A stretch of DNA of 64,000 bases, taken from the NCBI GenBank assembly GCA_964474695.1, contig CAYYTK010000008.1, positions 62,001-126,000 of the forward strand. Direction: 5' to 3'. Shown in pieces: positions 7,470-15,906 of this stretch. The number at the start of each line of letters is the position of its first letter. Positions within the stretch are counted from its first letter, which is position 1. The DNA comes from DAOUBP01 sp964474695 (GTDB taxonomy: Bacteria > Chloroflexota > Anaerolineae > CG2-30-64-16). The position numbers and the translations under genes are program-made. The notes beneath the pieces are model-generated. The model worked only from the letters and a program-made list of their open reading frames with translations. It searched no databases and was not told where the DNA came from.

Positions 7470-8741
7470 ATGACGCAGTTTCTGACTCTTAAAACCGCTG
7501 AGGAGGCCTGGGAAATCTTCCTGGGCCACTTCGCGCCGCGTGCAGTGGCAGAACGCGTGCAGGTGATTGAGGCCCTGGGCCGCGTGCTGGCCCAAGCAGT
7601 GACGGCCCCGCACCGTTTGCCTAGTTTCTTGCGCAGCACCGTGGATGGCTATGCGGTGCTGGCGGCTGACACGCACGGCGCGTCGACAGGCGCGCCGGCC
7701 TATCTGGATGTGGTGGCCGAGGTGCCGATGGGCACCCAGGCAGACATAACGCTGAGAGCGGGCCGGGCGGTGCTGATGCATACCGGCGGCATGGTGCCCC
7801 CGGGTGCCGATGCAGTGGTGATGGTCGAGAACACGCACCGCATCGGCGCGCCAATGTTCGGCAGCGCGCCGTTGCAGCCCGGTTTCGAGCCTTACGGCAT
7901 CGAGGTATACCGGCCGGCTGCCGCAGGAGAAAACTGCATCCAGCCGGGCGAAGACGTGGAGCAGGGCGAAACGATCCTGGCTGCCGGTCATACGCTGCGC
8001 CCACAGGATATCGGCGGGCTGCTGGCCCTGGGTCTGACCGAGGTGGCTGTGACGCAGCGGCCGCGCGTGGGCATTGTCAGCCAGGGGGATGAGGTTGTGC
8101 CCCCTGACCAGGAGCCCGGCCCTGGCCAGGTGCGCGATATCAACAGCTACACGCTGGCAGGCCTGGTCAGCCAGGCAGGCGGCACTCCGATGACTTATCC
8201 CATTGCCCCTGATCGGCAGGAGGCATTGGATGCGGCGGTGCGGCGTGCCTTCGATGACGCCGATGTGGTGGTCATCACCGCGGGCAGTTCGGTGAGCTAT
8301 CGCGACCTGACTGCCAACGCGATCAACCAACTTGGCGCGCCGGGCGTGTTAGTTCACGGCGTGGCCATACGCCCCGGCAAGCCCACGATCCTGGCTGTGT
8401 GTGACGGCAAGCCGGTCATGGGTTTGCCTGGCAATCCGGTGTCGTGCATCAACATCTTCAAACATTTCGTGGCGCCCACGATCCGATTGTTGTTGGGTGC
8501 GCAGCCGCAGTTGATCCGAACGACCGCGGCAAGGTTGGCGCGCAACATCCCCGCGGGCAGCGGCCGCGCGGATTTCGTGCGCGTGCGGTTGGAGCAGCGA
8601 GACGGAGAGACGTGGGCCGTGCCGGTCTTCGGCAAATCGAACCTCATCTTCACGCTGGTGCGCTCGGAAGGAGTGGTCGAGGTGCCGCTGAACAGCAACG
8701 GCATCCCGGCGGGGGAAATGGTGAGTGTGCGGTTGGATTGA
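7470..8741 (+). CDS. moeA: Molybdopterin molybdenumtransferase MoeA
   Basis: A 423-residue MoeA, the last step of molybdenum cofactor synthesis: it inserts molybdate into adenylylated molybdopterin. Visible landmarks are LPSFLRSTVDGYAV (about 48), HTGGMVPPGADAVVMVE (about 107), the MoaB/Mog-like domain with SQGDEV (about 205) and RDINSYTLAGL, VVITAGSSVS (about 268), and MGLPGNPVSCINIF (about 318). ATG 7470 directly follows the TGA of the preceding gene; the frame opens earlier at 7428 but would overlap it. Together with moaC and moaDE in this window it shows the organism makes Moco. A strong terminator follows. Confidence 0.95.
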   Translation: MTQFLTLKTAEEAWEIFLGHFAPRAVAERVQVIEALGRVLAQAVTAPHRLPSFLRSTVDGYAVLAADTHGASTGAPAYLDVVAEVPMGTQADITLRAGRAVLMHTGGMVPPGADAVVMVENTHRIGAPMFGSAPLQPGFEPYGIEVYRPAAAGENCIQPGEDVEQGETILAAGHTLRPQDIGGLLALGLTEVAVTQRPRVGIVSQGDEVVPPDQEPGPGQVRDINSYTLAGLVSQAGGTPMTYPIAPDRQEALDAAVRRAFDDADVVVITAGSSVSYRDLTANAINQLGAPGVLVHGVAIRPGKPTILAVCDGKPVMGLPGNPVSCINIFKHFVAPTIRLLLGAQPQLIRTTAARLARNIPAGSGRADFVRVRLEQRDGETWAVPVFGKSNLIFTLVRSEGVVEVPLNSNGIPAGEMVSVRLD

Positions 8742-8768
8742 AGAGCCGCACGTCGGGTTAACGCGAAG

Positions 8769-8806
8769 AACGGTGTGGGCTACGACAACCCACACCGTTT
8801 ACTTTT
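8769..8806 (+). terminator. Terminator after moeA
   Basis: Perfect 11-bp stem 8769-8779 / 8789-8799 with a 9-base loop, then TACTTTTTAA. As moeA and the next gene converge, it may serve both strands. Confidence 0.85.
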
Positions 8807-8843
8807 TAACCTATATGGAGCTTGGAGCAGCGAAGAGGGGTGT

Positions 8844-9617
8844 CTAGAGGCCCTTGCTTCGGCGGTGATGCTCGATAGTGCGGCTGATGAGGTCTTCTTC
8901 CTCGTCTTCTTCCGGCTCCCACAAGCGGGACTTCTTGCGCCGTTCACGACGCCGGTCCGTTGCCTGATTGGCTTGCTGGAAGGCGAGTTCAAAAGGTGAA
9001 GTGAACTCCTCTTCGACCACTGCGACCTCGGAGCCCGCGGGCTCTTTGGACGCCGCATGCGCAACTGCTACAGGCTCGGGCTCGGGAGGCAGCAGTTCCT
9101 TAATGCTGAGGTCGACCCGGCCGCGGCGCTGATCGATCCCGACGATCTGCACCTGGATGTCGTCGCCGATCTTGAGTACGTCTTCGGGCTTCTCGACGTA
9201 GCCACGGCCCATTTCCTTGACGTGCAGCATGCCGTCGCGGCCAATGCCGACATCTACAAAGGCGCCGTAGCGTTCCAGGCGCGTCACGCGTCCGGTGACA
9301 ACCATGCCTTCTTCAAGGTCTCGCAAGGTGCGCGTACCGGGTGCGACCATACTGAGGCTGATGCGGTTCTTGTCCCGATCCAGCTCCTTGATCCATACCC
9401 GGATCTTATCGCCTTCCTTGACGACGTCGGAGGCTTTGGTGACACGACCCTGAGCCATCTCAGAGACGTGCACCAACCCATCGCGGCCCACGCCGATATC
9501 CACAAAGGCACCGAATTCGGTGACCCGCTTGACGATTCCCTCGACTTCCTGGCCCACGGCAATGGTTTTGACGACCTTGCGCGGCGGGATATTGAGGGTG
9601 CTAACTTCCTGCCCCAC
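8844..9617 (-). CDS. S1 RNA-binding domain protein (two S1 repeats)
   Basis: A 257-residue protein with two well-conserved S1 domains, GIVKRVTEFGAFVDIGVGRD (about 27-46) and GRVTRLERYGAFVDVGIGRD (about 104), each followed by a GLVHVSEMA or GMLHVKEMG strand. The C-terminal 80 residues are charged: an acidic stretch, then Arg/Lys-rich RRRERRKKSR, then EPEEDEEED. Two-domain S1 proteins of this kind bind RNA or ribosomes; the exact role is not clear. GTG 9617 is chosen over upstream TTG 9659 because AAGGAG (9628-9633) lies 10 bases before it. A perfect consensus promoter lies 60 bases upstream, so expression should be high. Confidence 0.8.
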   Translation of the reverse strand: MGQEVSTLNIPPRKVVKTIAVGQEVEGIVKRVTEFGAFVDIGVGRDGLVHVSEMAQGRVTKASDVVKEGDKIRVWIKELDRDKNRISLSMVAPGTRTLRDLEEGMVVTGRVTRLERYGAFVDVGIGRDGMLHVKEMGRGYVEKPEDVLKIGDDIQVQIVGIDQRRGRVDLSIKELLPPEPEPVAVAHAASKEPAGSEVAVVEEEFTSPFELAFQQANQATDRRRERRKKSRLWEPEEDEEEDLISRTIEHHRRSKGL

Positions 9618-9675
9618 GATTTCCCTGCTCCTTGGAGGATAATAACTTATGTGGCCCAACAGCCACTAAACGAAG

Positions 9676-9704
9676 ATTATACTAGGCTTAGGGTCAAGTG
9701 TCAA
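9676..9704 (-). promoter_or_regulatory. Perfect consensus promoter for the two-S1-domain gene
   Basis: On the minus strand TTGACA (9704-9699), exactly 17 bases, TATAAT (9681-9676). Transcription should start near 9669. Confidence 0.88.
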
Positions 9705-9785
9705 AACGACGCCTAACCGCTAATCTGATTTGACAGCGGTCTGATTCCTCGCTATCATGGTTGGGTGCAAAGGGGTGAAACGAGC

Positions 9786-10088
9786 GTGCAGGTCAAGCTT
9801 TTGTTGTCTTACAACATTCGTTCGGGCAAGGAGAACGCCTATCGGCGTTTTGTGTTGGAGGAGTTGCTGCCGAAGGCGCAGGAACTCGGCCTGGCGCCGA
9901 CCGATGCCTGGCATACGGCCTATGGCAGCTATCCGGCACGGCTCGTCGGTTTCGCGGCCGAGGATTTGAATGCCGCGCATACGGCCCTGGCCAGCGACGA
10001 GTGGGATGCACTGATGCGGCAGCTCAAGGATTACACCGATGAGCTATCACAGCGCCTCGTCCCCTTGCGCGGCGGCTTTCAGTGGTGA
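9786..10088 (+). CDS. Small conserved-looking protein of unknown function
   Basis: A 100-residue protein, VQVKLLLSYNIRSGKENAYR at its start, then a helix (RRFVLEELLPKAQELGL), a strand pair around WHTAYGSYPARLVGF, and a helix (TALASDEWDALMRQLKDYTDEL). This beta-alpha-beta-beta-alpha order suggests a dimeric alpha/beta-barrel fold (NIPSNAP or ABM-like), but no catalytic residue stands out. GTG 9786 is preferred, with AGGGG about 10 bases upstream; an in-frame GTG at 9765 is possible. Its 3' end overlaps the convergent GNAT gene by 42 bases. I do not recognise it as a named family. Confidence 0.6.
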   Translation: MQVKLLLSYNIRSGKENAYRRFVLEELLPKAQELGLAPTDAWHTAYGSYPARLVGFAAEDLNAAHTALASDEWDALMRQLKDYTDELSQRLVPLRGGFQW

Positions 10089-10559
10089 GATTTCCAATTC
10101 CAACTCGTCGCGGATCGGAATGCCATCGTTGCCGAGCCGTGGAATCTCCGGCTTGATGCTGCGAGCGGCGTCAATAGCCCCCGGTCGAAGAGCAACCAAT
10201 CTGAACCCCCGCTGCTGGTAAAACCGAAGCGCGTGCGTGTTGTCGTTGGTGGTGATCAACCACAGCCGCCGGCAGCCGGCGCAGATCGCCGCCTCCTGAA
10301 CGGCCTCAATCAGCATCGTGCCGATGCCCAGCCCTTCCTGCAGACTATCCAACGTCACGATTTCGCATGCGGCACCGGCGATATGATAGGTCACCAGCCC
10401 GGCGATTTGTTCATTGCGGACCGCGGCGAAACCGGGCAGTTCAGCCGGCCGATAGAGCGCACCGTGAGCCACCACGATCTCGGCACCCCAGTGTTCGAGC
10501 GTAAACTTGCGCACCCAGGCCCGGTCGGCCTCGGTCAAAGCATGCACCGCGATAGGCAT
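10047..10559 (-). CDS. GNAT-family N-acetyltransferase
   Basis: A 170-residue acyl-CoA-dependent N-acetyltransferase. The core motif A is visible as IVTLDSLQEGLGIGTMLIEAVQ (about residues 67-88, acetyl-CoA pyrophosphate loop QEGLGIG), followed by a strand LWLITTNDNTHALRFYQQRGF (about 98-118), the classic GNAT motif B. Substrate cannot be told. ATG 10559 has AAGG 6 bases upstream. It lies 19 bases after the enoyl-CoA hydratase gene on the same strand, probably one operon. Its 3' end overlaps the convergent small gene. Confidence 0.88.
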   Translation of the reverse strand: MPIAVHALTEADRAWVRKFTLEHWGAEIVVAHGALYRPAELPGFAAVRNEQIAGLVTYHIAGAACEIVTLDSLQEGLGIGTMLIEAVQEAAICAGCRRLWLITTNDNTHALRFYQQRGFRLVALRPGAIDAARSIKPEIPRLGNDGIPIRDELELEISPLKAAAQGDEAL

Positions 10560-10578
10560 ATCTGCCTTTTTGGGCCTG

Positions 10579-11364
10579 TTAGCTATCGGTGAACTCCGGT
10601 TGGCGCTTCTGCAGAAACGCCGAGATGCCTTCGCTGGCGTCGCGGCTGCCGAGCAGTGCCGAGAATTGGTCCACCTCCAGCAACAAGCCTTCGGCCAGGG
10701 TTGTCTTCAGGCCGCCGTAGACCGCGCGAAGGGAAGCCTCATTGGTGAGCCGGCTCTTCGCTGCGATTTTCCCGGCCAGGCTCATGGCTTCGGAAAGTAC
10801 CTCGTCAGCGGGTGCGACTTTGTTGACCAGGCCCAGCCGGAACGCCTCCTGGGCGTCAATTGGGTCGCCCGTGAGAATCATCTCAATGGCTTTGGCCGCG
10901 CCAATCAGCCGCGGCAGGCGCTGGGTGCCGCCCCAGCCGGGGATGATGCCCAGGTTGCTTTCCGGCTGGCCGATCCGCGCGCGTTCCGATGCGATGCGGA
11001 TGTGACAGGCCAGGGCCAGTTCCAGGCCCCCGCCCAACGCCATGGCGTTGATCGCCGCGATGACCGGCTTGGGGCAGGCCGCGACCTTGCCGAACACCGC
11101 ATGGCCTTTCAGGATGAACTCCTTGACCTCTTCGGCGGACCTGGCCGTGCCCATTTCGTTGACATCCGCCCCGGCGCTGAAGGCGAGGCGGCCCGCACCG
11201 GTAATGATGATCGCCTTGGCCCGGTCATCAGCGATCAGCTCATCTATTGCCTTGTCCAGATCCTCGATCGTGGCACGATCAAGCGTGTTGGCGCGTGGAT
11301 GGTCGAGGCTGAGCACCGCTACGCGTTCTTCGATGTTAATCTTGACGTTGGCATACTCGGACAT
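10579..11364 (-). CDS. Enoyl-CoA hydratase/isomerase family protein
   Basis: A 261-residue crotonase-fold enzyme. The oxyanion-hole residues sit in ITGAGRLAFSAGADVNEM (about 55-72) and ALGGGLELALACHIRIAS (about 104). The catalytic glutamate region PESNLGIIPGWGGTQRLPRLIG (about 130) is canonical for hydratases, with Glu at 131 position and GGTQ, so hydration of trans-2-enoyl-CoA in fatty-acid oxidation is likely. ATG 11364 is chosen because AAGGAG lies 6 bases upstream; the frame runs further to 11550 but that stretch is repeat DNA. The etfA gene at the window start serves the same kind of pathway but is not linked. Confidence 0.9.
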   Translation of the reverse strand: MSEYANVKINIEERVAVLSLDHPRANTLDRATIEDLDKAIDELIADDRAKAIIITGAGRLAFSAGADVNEMGTARSAEEVKEFILKGHAVFGKVAACPKPVIAAINAMALGGGLELALACHIRIASERARIGQPESNLGIIPGWGGTQRLPRLIGAAKAIEMILTGDPIDAQEAFRLGLVNKVAPADEVLSEAMSLAGKIAAKSRLTNEASLRAVYGGLKTTLAEGLLLEVDQFSALLGSRDASEGISAFLQKRQPEFTDS

Positions 11365-11438
11365 GGTCAGCTCCTTCGCTCGGATTCGTGGCATCCGCTG
11401 ACTATCATCCCACAGAGCCTCGCGCGTGTCAACAGCAG

Positions 11439-11637
11439 CACGTGGTCGGGTGCGTCTTAACTTGGCGGCAGAAATCAGCGGAGCATCCTGAGCGGAGGTC
11501 GGCATCAGTTCGCCGACCGTAGTCGAAGGGTGCGGAGCGGTCGTCGGCAAGGCCGCATCCTTCGACTACGTCCCGCGGACCGCGGCGGGACTCCGCTCAG
11601 GATGCTCGCGCCCCGAAATCAAGACGCACCCACGTGG
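11439..11637. repeat. Large imperfect palindrome (about 200 bases) upstream of mutL
   Basis: Three nested inverted segments: around 11441-11456 with 11622-11637 (core GGGTGCGTCTT/AAGACGCACCC); GAGCATCCTGAGCGGAG (11481-11497) with its exact complement at 11591-11607; and 11518-11535 with 11553-11570 (17 of 18). The right arm segment 11557-11604 recurs, 43 of 48 identical, at 59170-59217. It has no ORF and looks like a miniature non-autonomous repeat. It fills most of the 351-base gap between the enoyl-CoA hydratase gene and mutL. Confidence 0.88.
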
Positions 11638-11698
11638 TCCGCGGCGGAATCTCCCGGATAGCTTAAGCACTCGAAAAAGTGCACAAGGTCCGGGTGTG

Positions 11699-11707
11699 TG
11701 TTACAAT
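11699..11707 (+). promoter_or_regulatory. Extended -10 element of mutL
   Basis: TGTTACAAT: a TGn extended -10 with hexamer TACAAT at 11702-11707 and no clear -35. Start of transcription would fall within a few bases of the ATG at 11716, so the mRNA may be nearly leaderless. Confidence 0.5.
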
Positions 11708-11715
11708 CTATCTCT

Positions 11716-13587
11716 ATGCCGATTCGCATTCTATCCACTGAGGTCGCCAATCAAATCGCCGCGGGCGAGGTGGTCGAGCGCCCGGCGTCCGCCGTGAAAG
11801 AGCTCATCGAGAACAGCCTGGACGCTGGCGCGACGGATCTGCGCGTGGAGGTTCGAGAGGGCGGCCGTCGCTTATTGCGCGTCCAAGACGATGGCTGTGG
11901 CATTCCCGCGGCCGAGGCAAGCCTGGCCTTCCAACGCCACGCTACCAGCAAAATTGCCTCGGCCGATGATCTCAGCCGCATCACCACGCTCGGGTTCCGG
12001 GGCGAGGCGCTGGCCAGCATCGCATCGGTGGCGCACGTGACTCTGCTCACGAGAACGCCGGAGGAGGACGCCGGCGCCCGGCTGCGCGTCGTCGAGGGGC
12101 GCGAGGTGGAACGCGGGCTGGTGGGGATGCCGGCGGGCACTATTGTCACCGTGGAGCATCTCTTTGCCAACGTGCCCGCGCGCCTGAAGTTCCTGAAGCA
12201 GCCGGCCACCGAAGCCGCGCACATTCAGCAGGTGATCACTCGCTACGCGTTAGCGTATCCGGAACGGCGCTTCAGCCTGGTCACTGAAGGCAAGCTGGTC
12301 TTTCAATCGAACGGCAGCGGCAAACGGTATGATGTGTTGGCCAAGGTGTATGGGCTGGAGATGGCGCGGGAGATGCTGGAAATCAGCGAATCAGCGAATC
12401 AGGGAATCGATGAGTCAACGAGTCTGCCTATCCGTTCATTCGCTGATTCGCTAACTCGTGTCTCCGGTTACGCCAGTTCTCCCGGCCTGCATCGCGGCAA
12501 TCGGGGCTACATCACGCTCTATGTTAACCGGCGCTGGTTTCAGGATTCGTCGGTGGCCTACGCGGTGATTCAGGCGTATCATACGCTGCTGCCGGTGGGC
12601 CGCTACCCGGTGGCGCTGGTTTTTCTCGAGGTGGACCCGGCCGATGTGGATGTGAACGTGCATCCTACCAAGGCTGAGGTGCGTTTTCGTGAGCCGGGTG
12701 CGATCTTCAGCGCGGTGCAAAAGGCTGTGCGCAAGATGCTGACCAGCCACGCGCCTATTCCTCAGGTGAATCTCGGCGGCTCGCCCTCCTCTGCGCCGTG
12801 GCCAGTGGAGCAGCCGCCAAGTATCTTGGGCGGCGAAGGTTGGGCCGAACGTCGCGACGCCTTGCTCGGCGCAGGCCAGAATCGCCTCTTTCCATCGGCG
12901 GCGCTGGGCGCTGAGCCAGGGTGGCCGTTGGACACGCGTTCCGGCCGCGAGATCGCAGCCTCTGCCCTCGAGCAGCCGGCCTTCGGGGCTCAATCGCCGG
13001 CCGTTCCGCTTCTGCCACTGCTGCGCGTGGTCGGGCAGCTCAGCGCGACCTATATCATTGCCGAGGGCCCGGACGGCCTGTATCTGATCGATCAGCACGC
13101 GGCGCACGAGCGGATCCTGTATGAGCAGATGTTGGCCGAGCACGCAGCCAACCGGCTCGCCATCCAGCCGCTGCTGGAGCCGCTGGTGCTGGATCTGAAC
13201 CCGGAGCAGGCCGCCATCGTTGCCGAGGAGATCGAGACACTGAATGATCTCGGGGTTGCCATTGAGCCGTTCGGCGGCGCTAGCTATCTGGTGCGTAGCT
13301 TGCCTGCGGTGCTGAGTACTGAAAGTCCCGCGGCTGCGCTCGTCGAGATCATCGATGGCCTGGCCCTCCAGAACGACCTGGTCGAGGCCACCCACGAAGC
13401 CCGCCTGATTACGCTGATCTGCAAGCGCGCGGCGGTGAAGGGCAATACCCCCATGCCGCTGCCTGCGATGCAGGAGCTGGTGCGTCGGTTGGAGGCGTGC
13501 CGCTCGCCGCGCACTTGTCCCCATGGCCGGCCCACCATGGTGTACATGAGCTCGTCCGAGTTGGCGCGGCAGTTTGGCCGGATATGA
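11716..13587 (+). CDS. mutL: DNA mismatch repair protein MutL
   Basis: A 623-residue MutL. The N-terminal GHKL ATPase is complete: ANQIAAGEVVERPASAVKEL (about 11), ENSLDAGAT, DDGCGI (about 57), HATSKI, TLGFRGEALASI (about 90) and NVPARLKFL; the second domain ends with DVNVHPTKAEVRF (about 311). After a Pro-rich linker (about 340-430) the C-terminal dimerisation domain has YIIAEGPDGLYLIDQHAAHERI (about 445). No DQHAX2EX4E-type endonuclease motif is complete: DQHAAHERILYE is present, but the partner motif ACKxAVK appears as CKRAAVK and the C-terminal CPHGRP is present, so a MutL endonuclease is plausible. ATG 11716 starts MPIRIL. A palindromic repeat encodes about residues 224-246. Confidence 0.93.
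   Translation: MPIRILSTEVANQIAAGEVVERPASAVKELIENSLDAGATDLRVEVREGGRRLLRVQDDGCGIPAAEASLAFQRHATSKIASADDLSRITTLGFRGEALASIASVAHVTLLTRTPEEDAGARLRVVEGREVERGLVGMPAGTIVTVEHLFANVPARLKFLKQPATEAAHIQQVITRYALAYPERRFSLVTEGKLVFQSNGSGKRYDVLAKVYGLEMAREMLEISESANQGIDESTSLPIRSFADSLTRVSGYASSPGLHRGNRGYITLYVNRRWFQDSSVAYAVIQAYHTLLPVGRYPVALVFLEVDPADVDVNVHPTKAEVRFREPGAIFSAVQKAVRKMLTSHAPIPQVNLGGSPSSAPWPVEQPPSILGGEGWAERRDALLGAGQNRLFPSAALGAEPGWPLDTRSGREIAASALEQPAFGAQSPAVPLLPLLRVVGQLSATYIIAEGPDGLYLIDQHAAHERILYEQMLAEHAANRLAIQPLLEPLVLDLNPEQAAIVAEEIETLNDLGVAIEPFGGASYLVRSLPAVLSTESPAAALVEIIDGLALQNDLVEATHEARLITLICKRAAVKGNTPMPLPAMQELVRRLEACRSPRTCPHGRPTMVYMSSSELARQFGRI
12385..12452. repeat. In-frame palindromic repeat inside mutL
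   Basis: AGCGAATCAGCGAAT (12385-12399) and its exact complement (12438-12452) flank a 38-base centre containing GAGTCAACGAGT. The frame stays open, adding a Ser-rich stretch between two conserved ATPase-region segments. Confidence 0.85.
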
Positions 13588-13623
13588 CCGCCCCTGAGAT
13601 TTCGTGCTTTCACTCTTCGTGTG

Positions 13624-13629
13624 TATAAT
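13624..13629 (+). promoter_or_regulatory. -10 element for tig-clpP-clpX
   Basis: TATAAT at 13624-13629, 36 bases after the mutL stop. The -35 position (TTCGTG with a 17-base spacer) is poor, so activity may depend on context. Confidence 0.5.
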
Positions 13630-13646
13630 GCATAACGTTAGCTCTC

Positions 13647-13707
13647 TAGCGAGTAGCGAGCAAGAAGTGAGGTGGTTTCAGCCTTATGTCTTGCTTGTTA
13701 CTCGTTA
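13647..13707. repeat. Inverted simple-word repeat before tig
   Basis: 19-base arms 13647-13665 and 13689-13707 pair fully in RNA if three G-U pairs are allowed. Right arm contains GTTACTCGTTA, a word also present in the 15183-15254 element. It lies in the tig leader, just before the GGAGG at 13718. Confidence 0.75.
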
Positions 13708-13728
13708 CTTGTGTTATGGAGGATTCCT

Positions 13729-15156
13729 TTGGCAGAAGCGTTGATCATCACCACGTCGCCTCGCGACGACCACCAGCTCAACTTGAGCATCGAGCTGGGC
13801 CCAGAGCGCACCGAGCAGGCGCTGCAGCGCGCCGCCCGCGTAGTCGCCAAGAAAGCGCGCATCCCGGGTTTTCGGCCCGGCAAGGCGCCTTACGCTACTG
13901 TGTTGCGCATGTTCGGCAAAGAGGCGTTGCTCAACGAGATCATGACCGATCTCGGCCAGGAGGTCTATCAAGAGGCCTTGGATGCCCAGGGATTCGACAT
14001 GTACGGGCCGGCGGGCCTGGAGGATGTCGAATTTGACCCGATCAAGTTCAAACTGGTGGTTCCTCTGCGACCCACGGTTGACTTGGGCGATTATTCCGGC
14101 CTGCGGATTGAGGCCCCCGAGGCGGTCGTGACCGAGGCGGATGTGAACGCAGCGTTGGTGCAGGCCCGCCAGTCAAGCGCGACGCTAGAGGAGGTTGCGC
14201 GACCGGCGGCGCTCGGCGACTCAGTGCTGGTGGATATCAAGGGCTCCGTGGGCGAGAATAGCATCATGGACAACCATGACTGGGAGCTCACGCTGCGCGG
14301 CGAGAGCGGCTGGCTGCCTGGGTTCGACGAGGCGTTTGTCGGACTCTCCGCAGGTGATGAAAAGAGCTTCGAGATCACCTATCCCGAGGACTCGGCATCC
14401 CGCTATAAGGGCCAGGTGGCTTCCTTTGCGGTGAGTGTCAAGGCCGTCAAGAGCAAGGTCCTGCCGGCGCTGGACGATGCCTTTGTTCAGGCGCTGGGCG
14501 ACTACACCGATCTGGCCGATTACCGGGCCAAGAAGCTGGCCGAACTCCAGAAACAGCGCACGGCCGAGGCGTTGACCCAGCAGAACGACGCCGCCGTGGA
14601 GGCGTTGGTGGCCAACGCAGCCATCGCGTACCCACCGGCTGCGGTCGAGGATGTGGTCGAGGAGATGATAGAGGACATGAAGATGCGCCTCTCCAATATC
14701 GGCTACACCCTGGAGGACTCACTGCGCCTGCAGAGCAAGACGATGGAGGCGTATCACCAAGAACTGCATCCTCTGGCTGAGCGTCGTTTGAAGGGCCGCC
14801 TGGCGTTGGTCGAGCTGGCCAACCGCGAGGCCATTACCGTTTCGCCGGAAGAAGTGCAGGCCCAGCTCGATCGCATGGTTGATGAGGCTGAGAGCGAAGA
14901 GTCCAAGAAGATGCTGCGCGAGGTGTTCGGTGGGGAAAATGGGCTGCGCGTCATCAGGCAGGATGTGCTGACCGACAAGACGCTGGCGCGGCTGCGGGGC
15001 ATCGTCGCCGGGCAGATTGCTGCGGCTCCCTTGCCTGTCGTCGCGGACATGGTCGCGGACACGGCTGCAGAGGCGGTTGTCAACGCGGAGGAGCCTGCCG
15101 AGAGTGCGGTGCAGGCCGCGCCAGAGTCATTAGAGGACAATGGCGGCGCAAAGTAA
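13729..15156 (+). CDS. tig: Trigger factor
   Basis: A 475-residue ribosome-associated chaperone with peptidyl-prolyl isomerase activity. The N-terminal ribosome-binding domain has the signature ARIPGFRPGKAPYATVLRMFG (about 42-62; GFRxGKxP is the ribosome-docking loop). The FKBP-type PPIase domain follows (about 155-245, GDSVLVDIKG and PGFDEAFVGLSAGDEKSFEITYPED), then the helical C-terminal arm (about 255-430). The last 45 residues are an acidic Ala/Glu tail. TTG 13729 is chosen because GGAGG lies 6 bases upstream and the homology starts there; the frame is open from 13672 but that part is repeat DNA. The tig-clpP-clpX order is conserved widely. Confidence 0.93.
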   Translation: MAEALIITTSPRDDHQLNLSIELGPERTEQALQRAARVVAKKARIPGFRPGKAPYATVLRMFGKEALLNEIMTDLGQEVYQEALDAQGFDMYGPAGLEDVEFDPIKFKLVVPLRPTVDLGDYSGLRIEAPEAVVTEADVNAALVQARQSSATLEEVARPAALGDSVLVDIKGSVGENSIMDNHDWELTLRGESGWLPGFDEAFVGLSAGDEKSFEITYPEDSASRYKGQVASFAVSVKAVKSKVLPALDDAFVQALGDYTDLADYRAKKLAELQKQRTAEALTQQNDAAVEALVANAAIAYPPAAVEDVVEEMIEDMKMRLSNIGYTLEDSLRLQSKTMEAYHQELHPLAERRLKGRLALVELANREAITVSPEEVQAQLDRMVDEAESEESKKMLREVFGGENGLRVIRQDVLTDKTLARLRGIVAGQIAAAPLPVVADMVADTAAEAVVNAEEPAESAVQAAPESLEDNGGAK

Positions 15157-15182
15157 GCTAGACTGCTGTAAACATGACTGAG

Positions 15183-15254
15183 AACGAGTAACTAAGAACG
15201 AGTAAGGCGCTGCGAGGTGATCAGTGACGCAAGACTCGTTACTGGTTACTCGTT
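15183..15254. repeat. Inverted simple-word repeat between tig and clpP
   Basis: 21-base arms 15183-15203 (AACGAGTAACTAAGAACGAG...) and 15234-15254 are complementary at 18 of 21 positions. They share the AACGAGTAAC word with the element before tig, so the two flank the tig gene. Confidence 0.78.
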
Positions 15255-15279
15255 ATTCATTTCAAGGGAGTGGTGTGCT

Positions 15280-15906
15280 GTGACCGATCACATTCTTACG
15301 CCCCAATCGCTGATCCCGATGGTCATTGAGACCTCAGGTCGCGGCGAACGGGCCTATGACATCTACTCGTTGCTCCTGAAGGAGCGCATCGTCTTTCTGG
15401 GTACGCCTATCAACGATCAAGTGGCGAACACCATTGTGGCTCAATTGCTGTTCCTGGATCGCGAGGATCCGGAAAAGGACATTCAGCTCTATATCAATTC
15501 GCCCGGCGGCCAGGTGTATGCGGGCATGGCCATCTACGATACGATGCAGCTTATCCGGGCCCAGGTCAGCACCATTGCGGTGGGCGTCACTGCGAGCTTC
15601 GGCACCGTTTTGCTGGCTGCCGGCGCCAAGGGCAAGCGCTACGCTCTGCCACATGCCACCATCCATATGCATCAGCCCCTGGGCGGCGCGCAGGGCCAGG
15701 CGACCGAGATCGAGATTCAGGCCAAGGAGATCTTGCGCCTGCGCGAAGACCTGAACGGCATCCTGGCCCATCACACCGGCCAGCCGGTCGAGCGCATCGC
15801 AGAGGATACCGAGCGCGATCGCTACATGACCGCGGATCAGGCCAAGGGATACGGGCTGTTGGACGAAGTGCTGCATCCGGTCAAAGGGGTCAAGGGTGGC
15901 AAGTAA
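15280..15906 (+). CDS. clpP: ATP-dependent Clp protease proteolytic subunit
   Basis: A 208-residue ClpP serine peptidase that forms the tetradecameric chamber fed by ClpX. The catalytic serine is in VTASFGTVLLAAGAKGKR (about residue 103), the histidine in ATIHMHQPLGG (about 128), and the aspartate in TERDRYM (about 180). INSPGGQVYAGMAIYDTM (about 70) is canonical. GTG 15280 is chosen because AAGGGAG lies 9 bases upstream; the frame runs open from 15217 through repeat DNA. It overlaps clpX by 11 bases, which implies coupled translation. Confidence 0.95.
   Translation: MTDHILTPQSLIPMVIETSGRGERAYDIYSLLLKERIVFLGTPINDQVANTIVAQLLFLDREDPEKDIQLYINSPGGQVYAGMAIYDTMQLIRAQVSTIAVGVTASFGTVLLAAGAKGKRYALPHATIHMHQPLGGAQGQATEIEIQAKEILRLREDLNGILAHHTGQPVERIAEDTERDRYMTADQAKGYGLLDEVLHPVKGVKGGK

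Noticed and set aside
11439..11637. Riboswitch or T-box upstream of mutL
   Set aside because: The structure is a symmetrical DNA palindrome related to a copy inside a coding gene, so a dispersed repeat explains it better.
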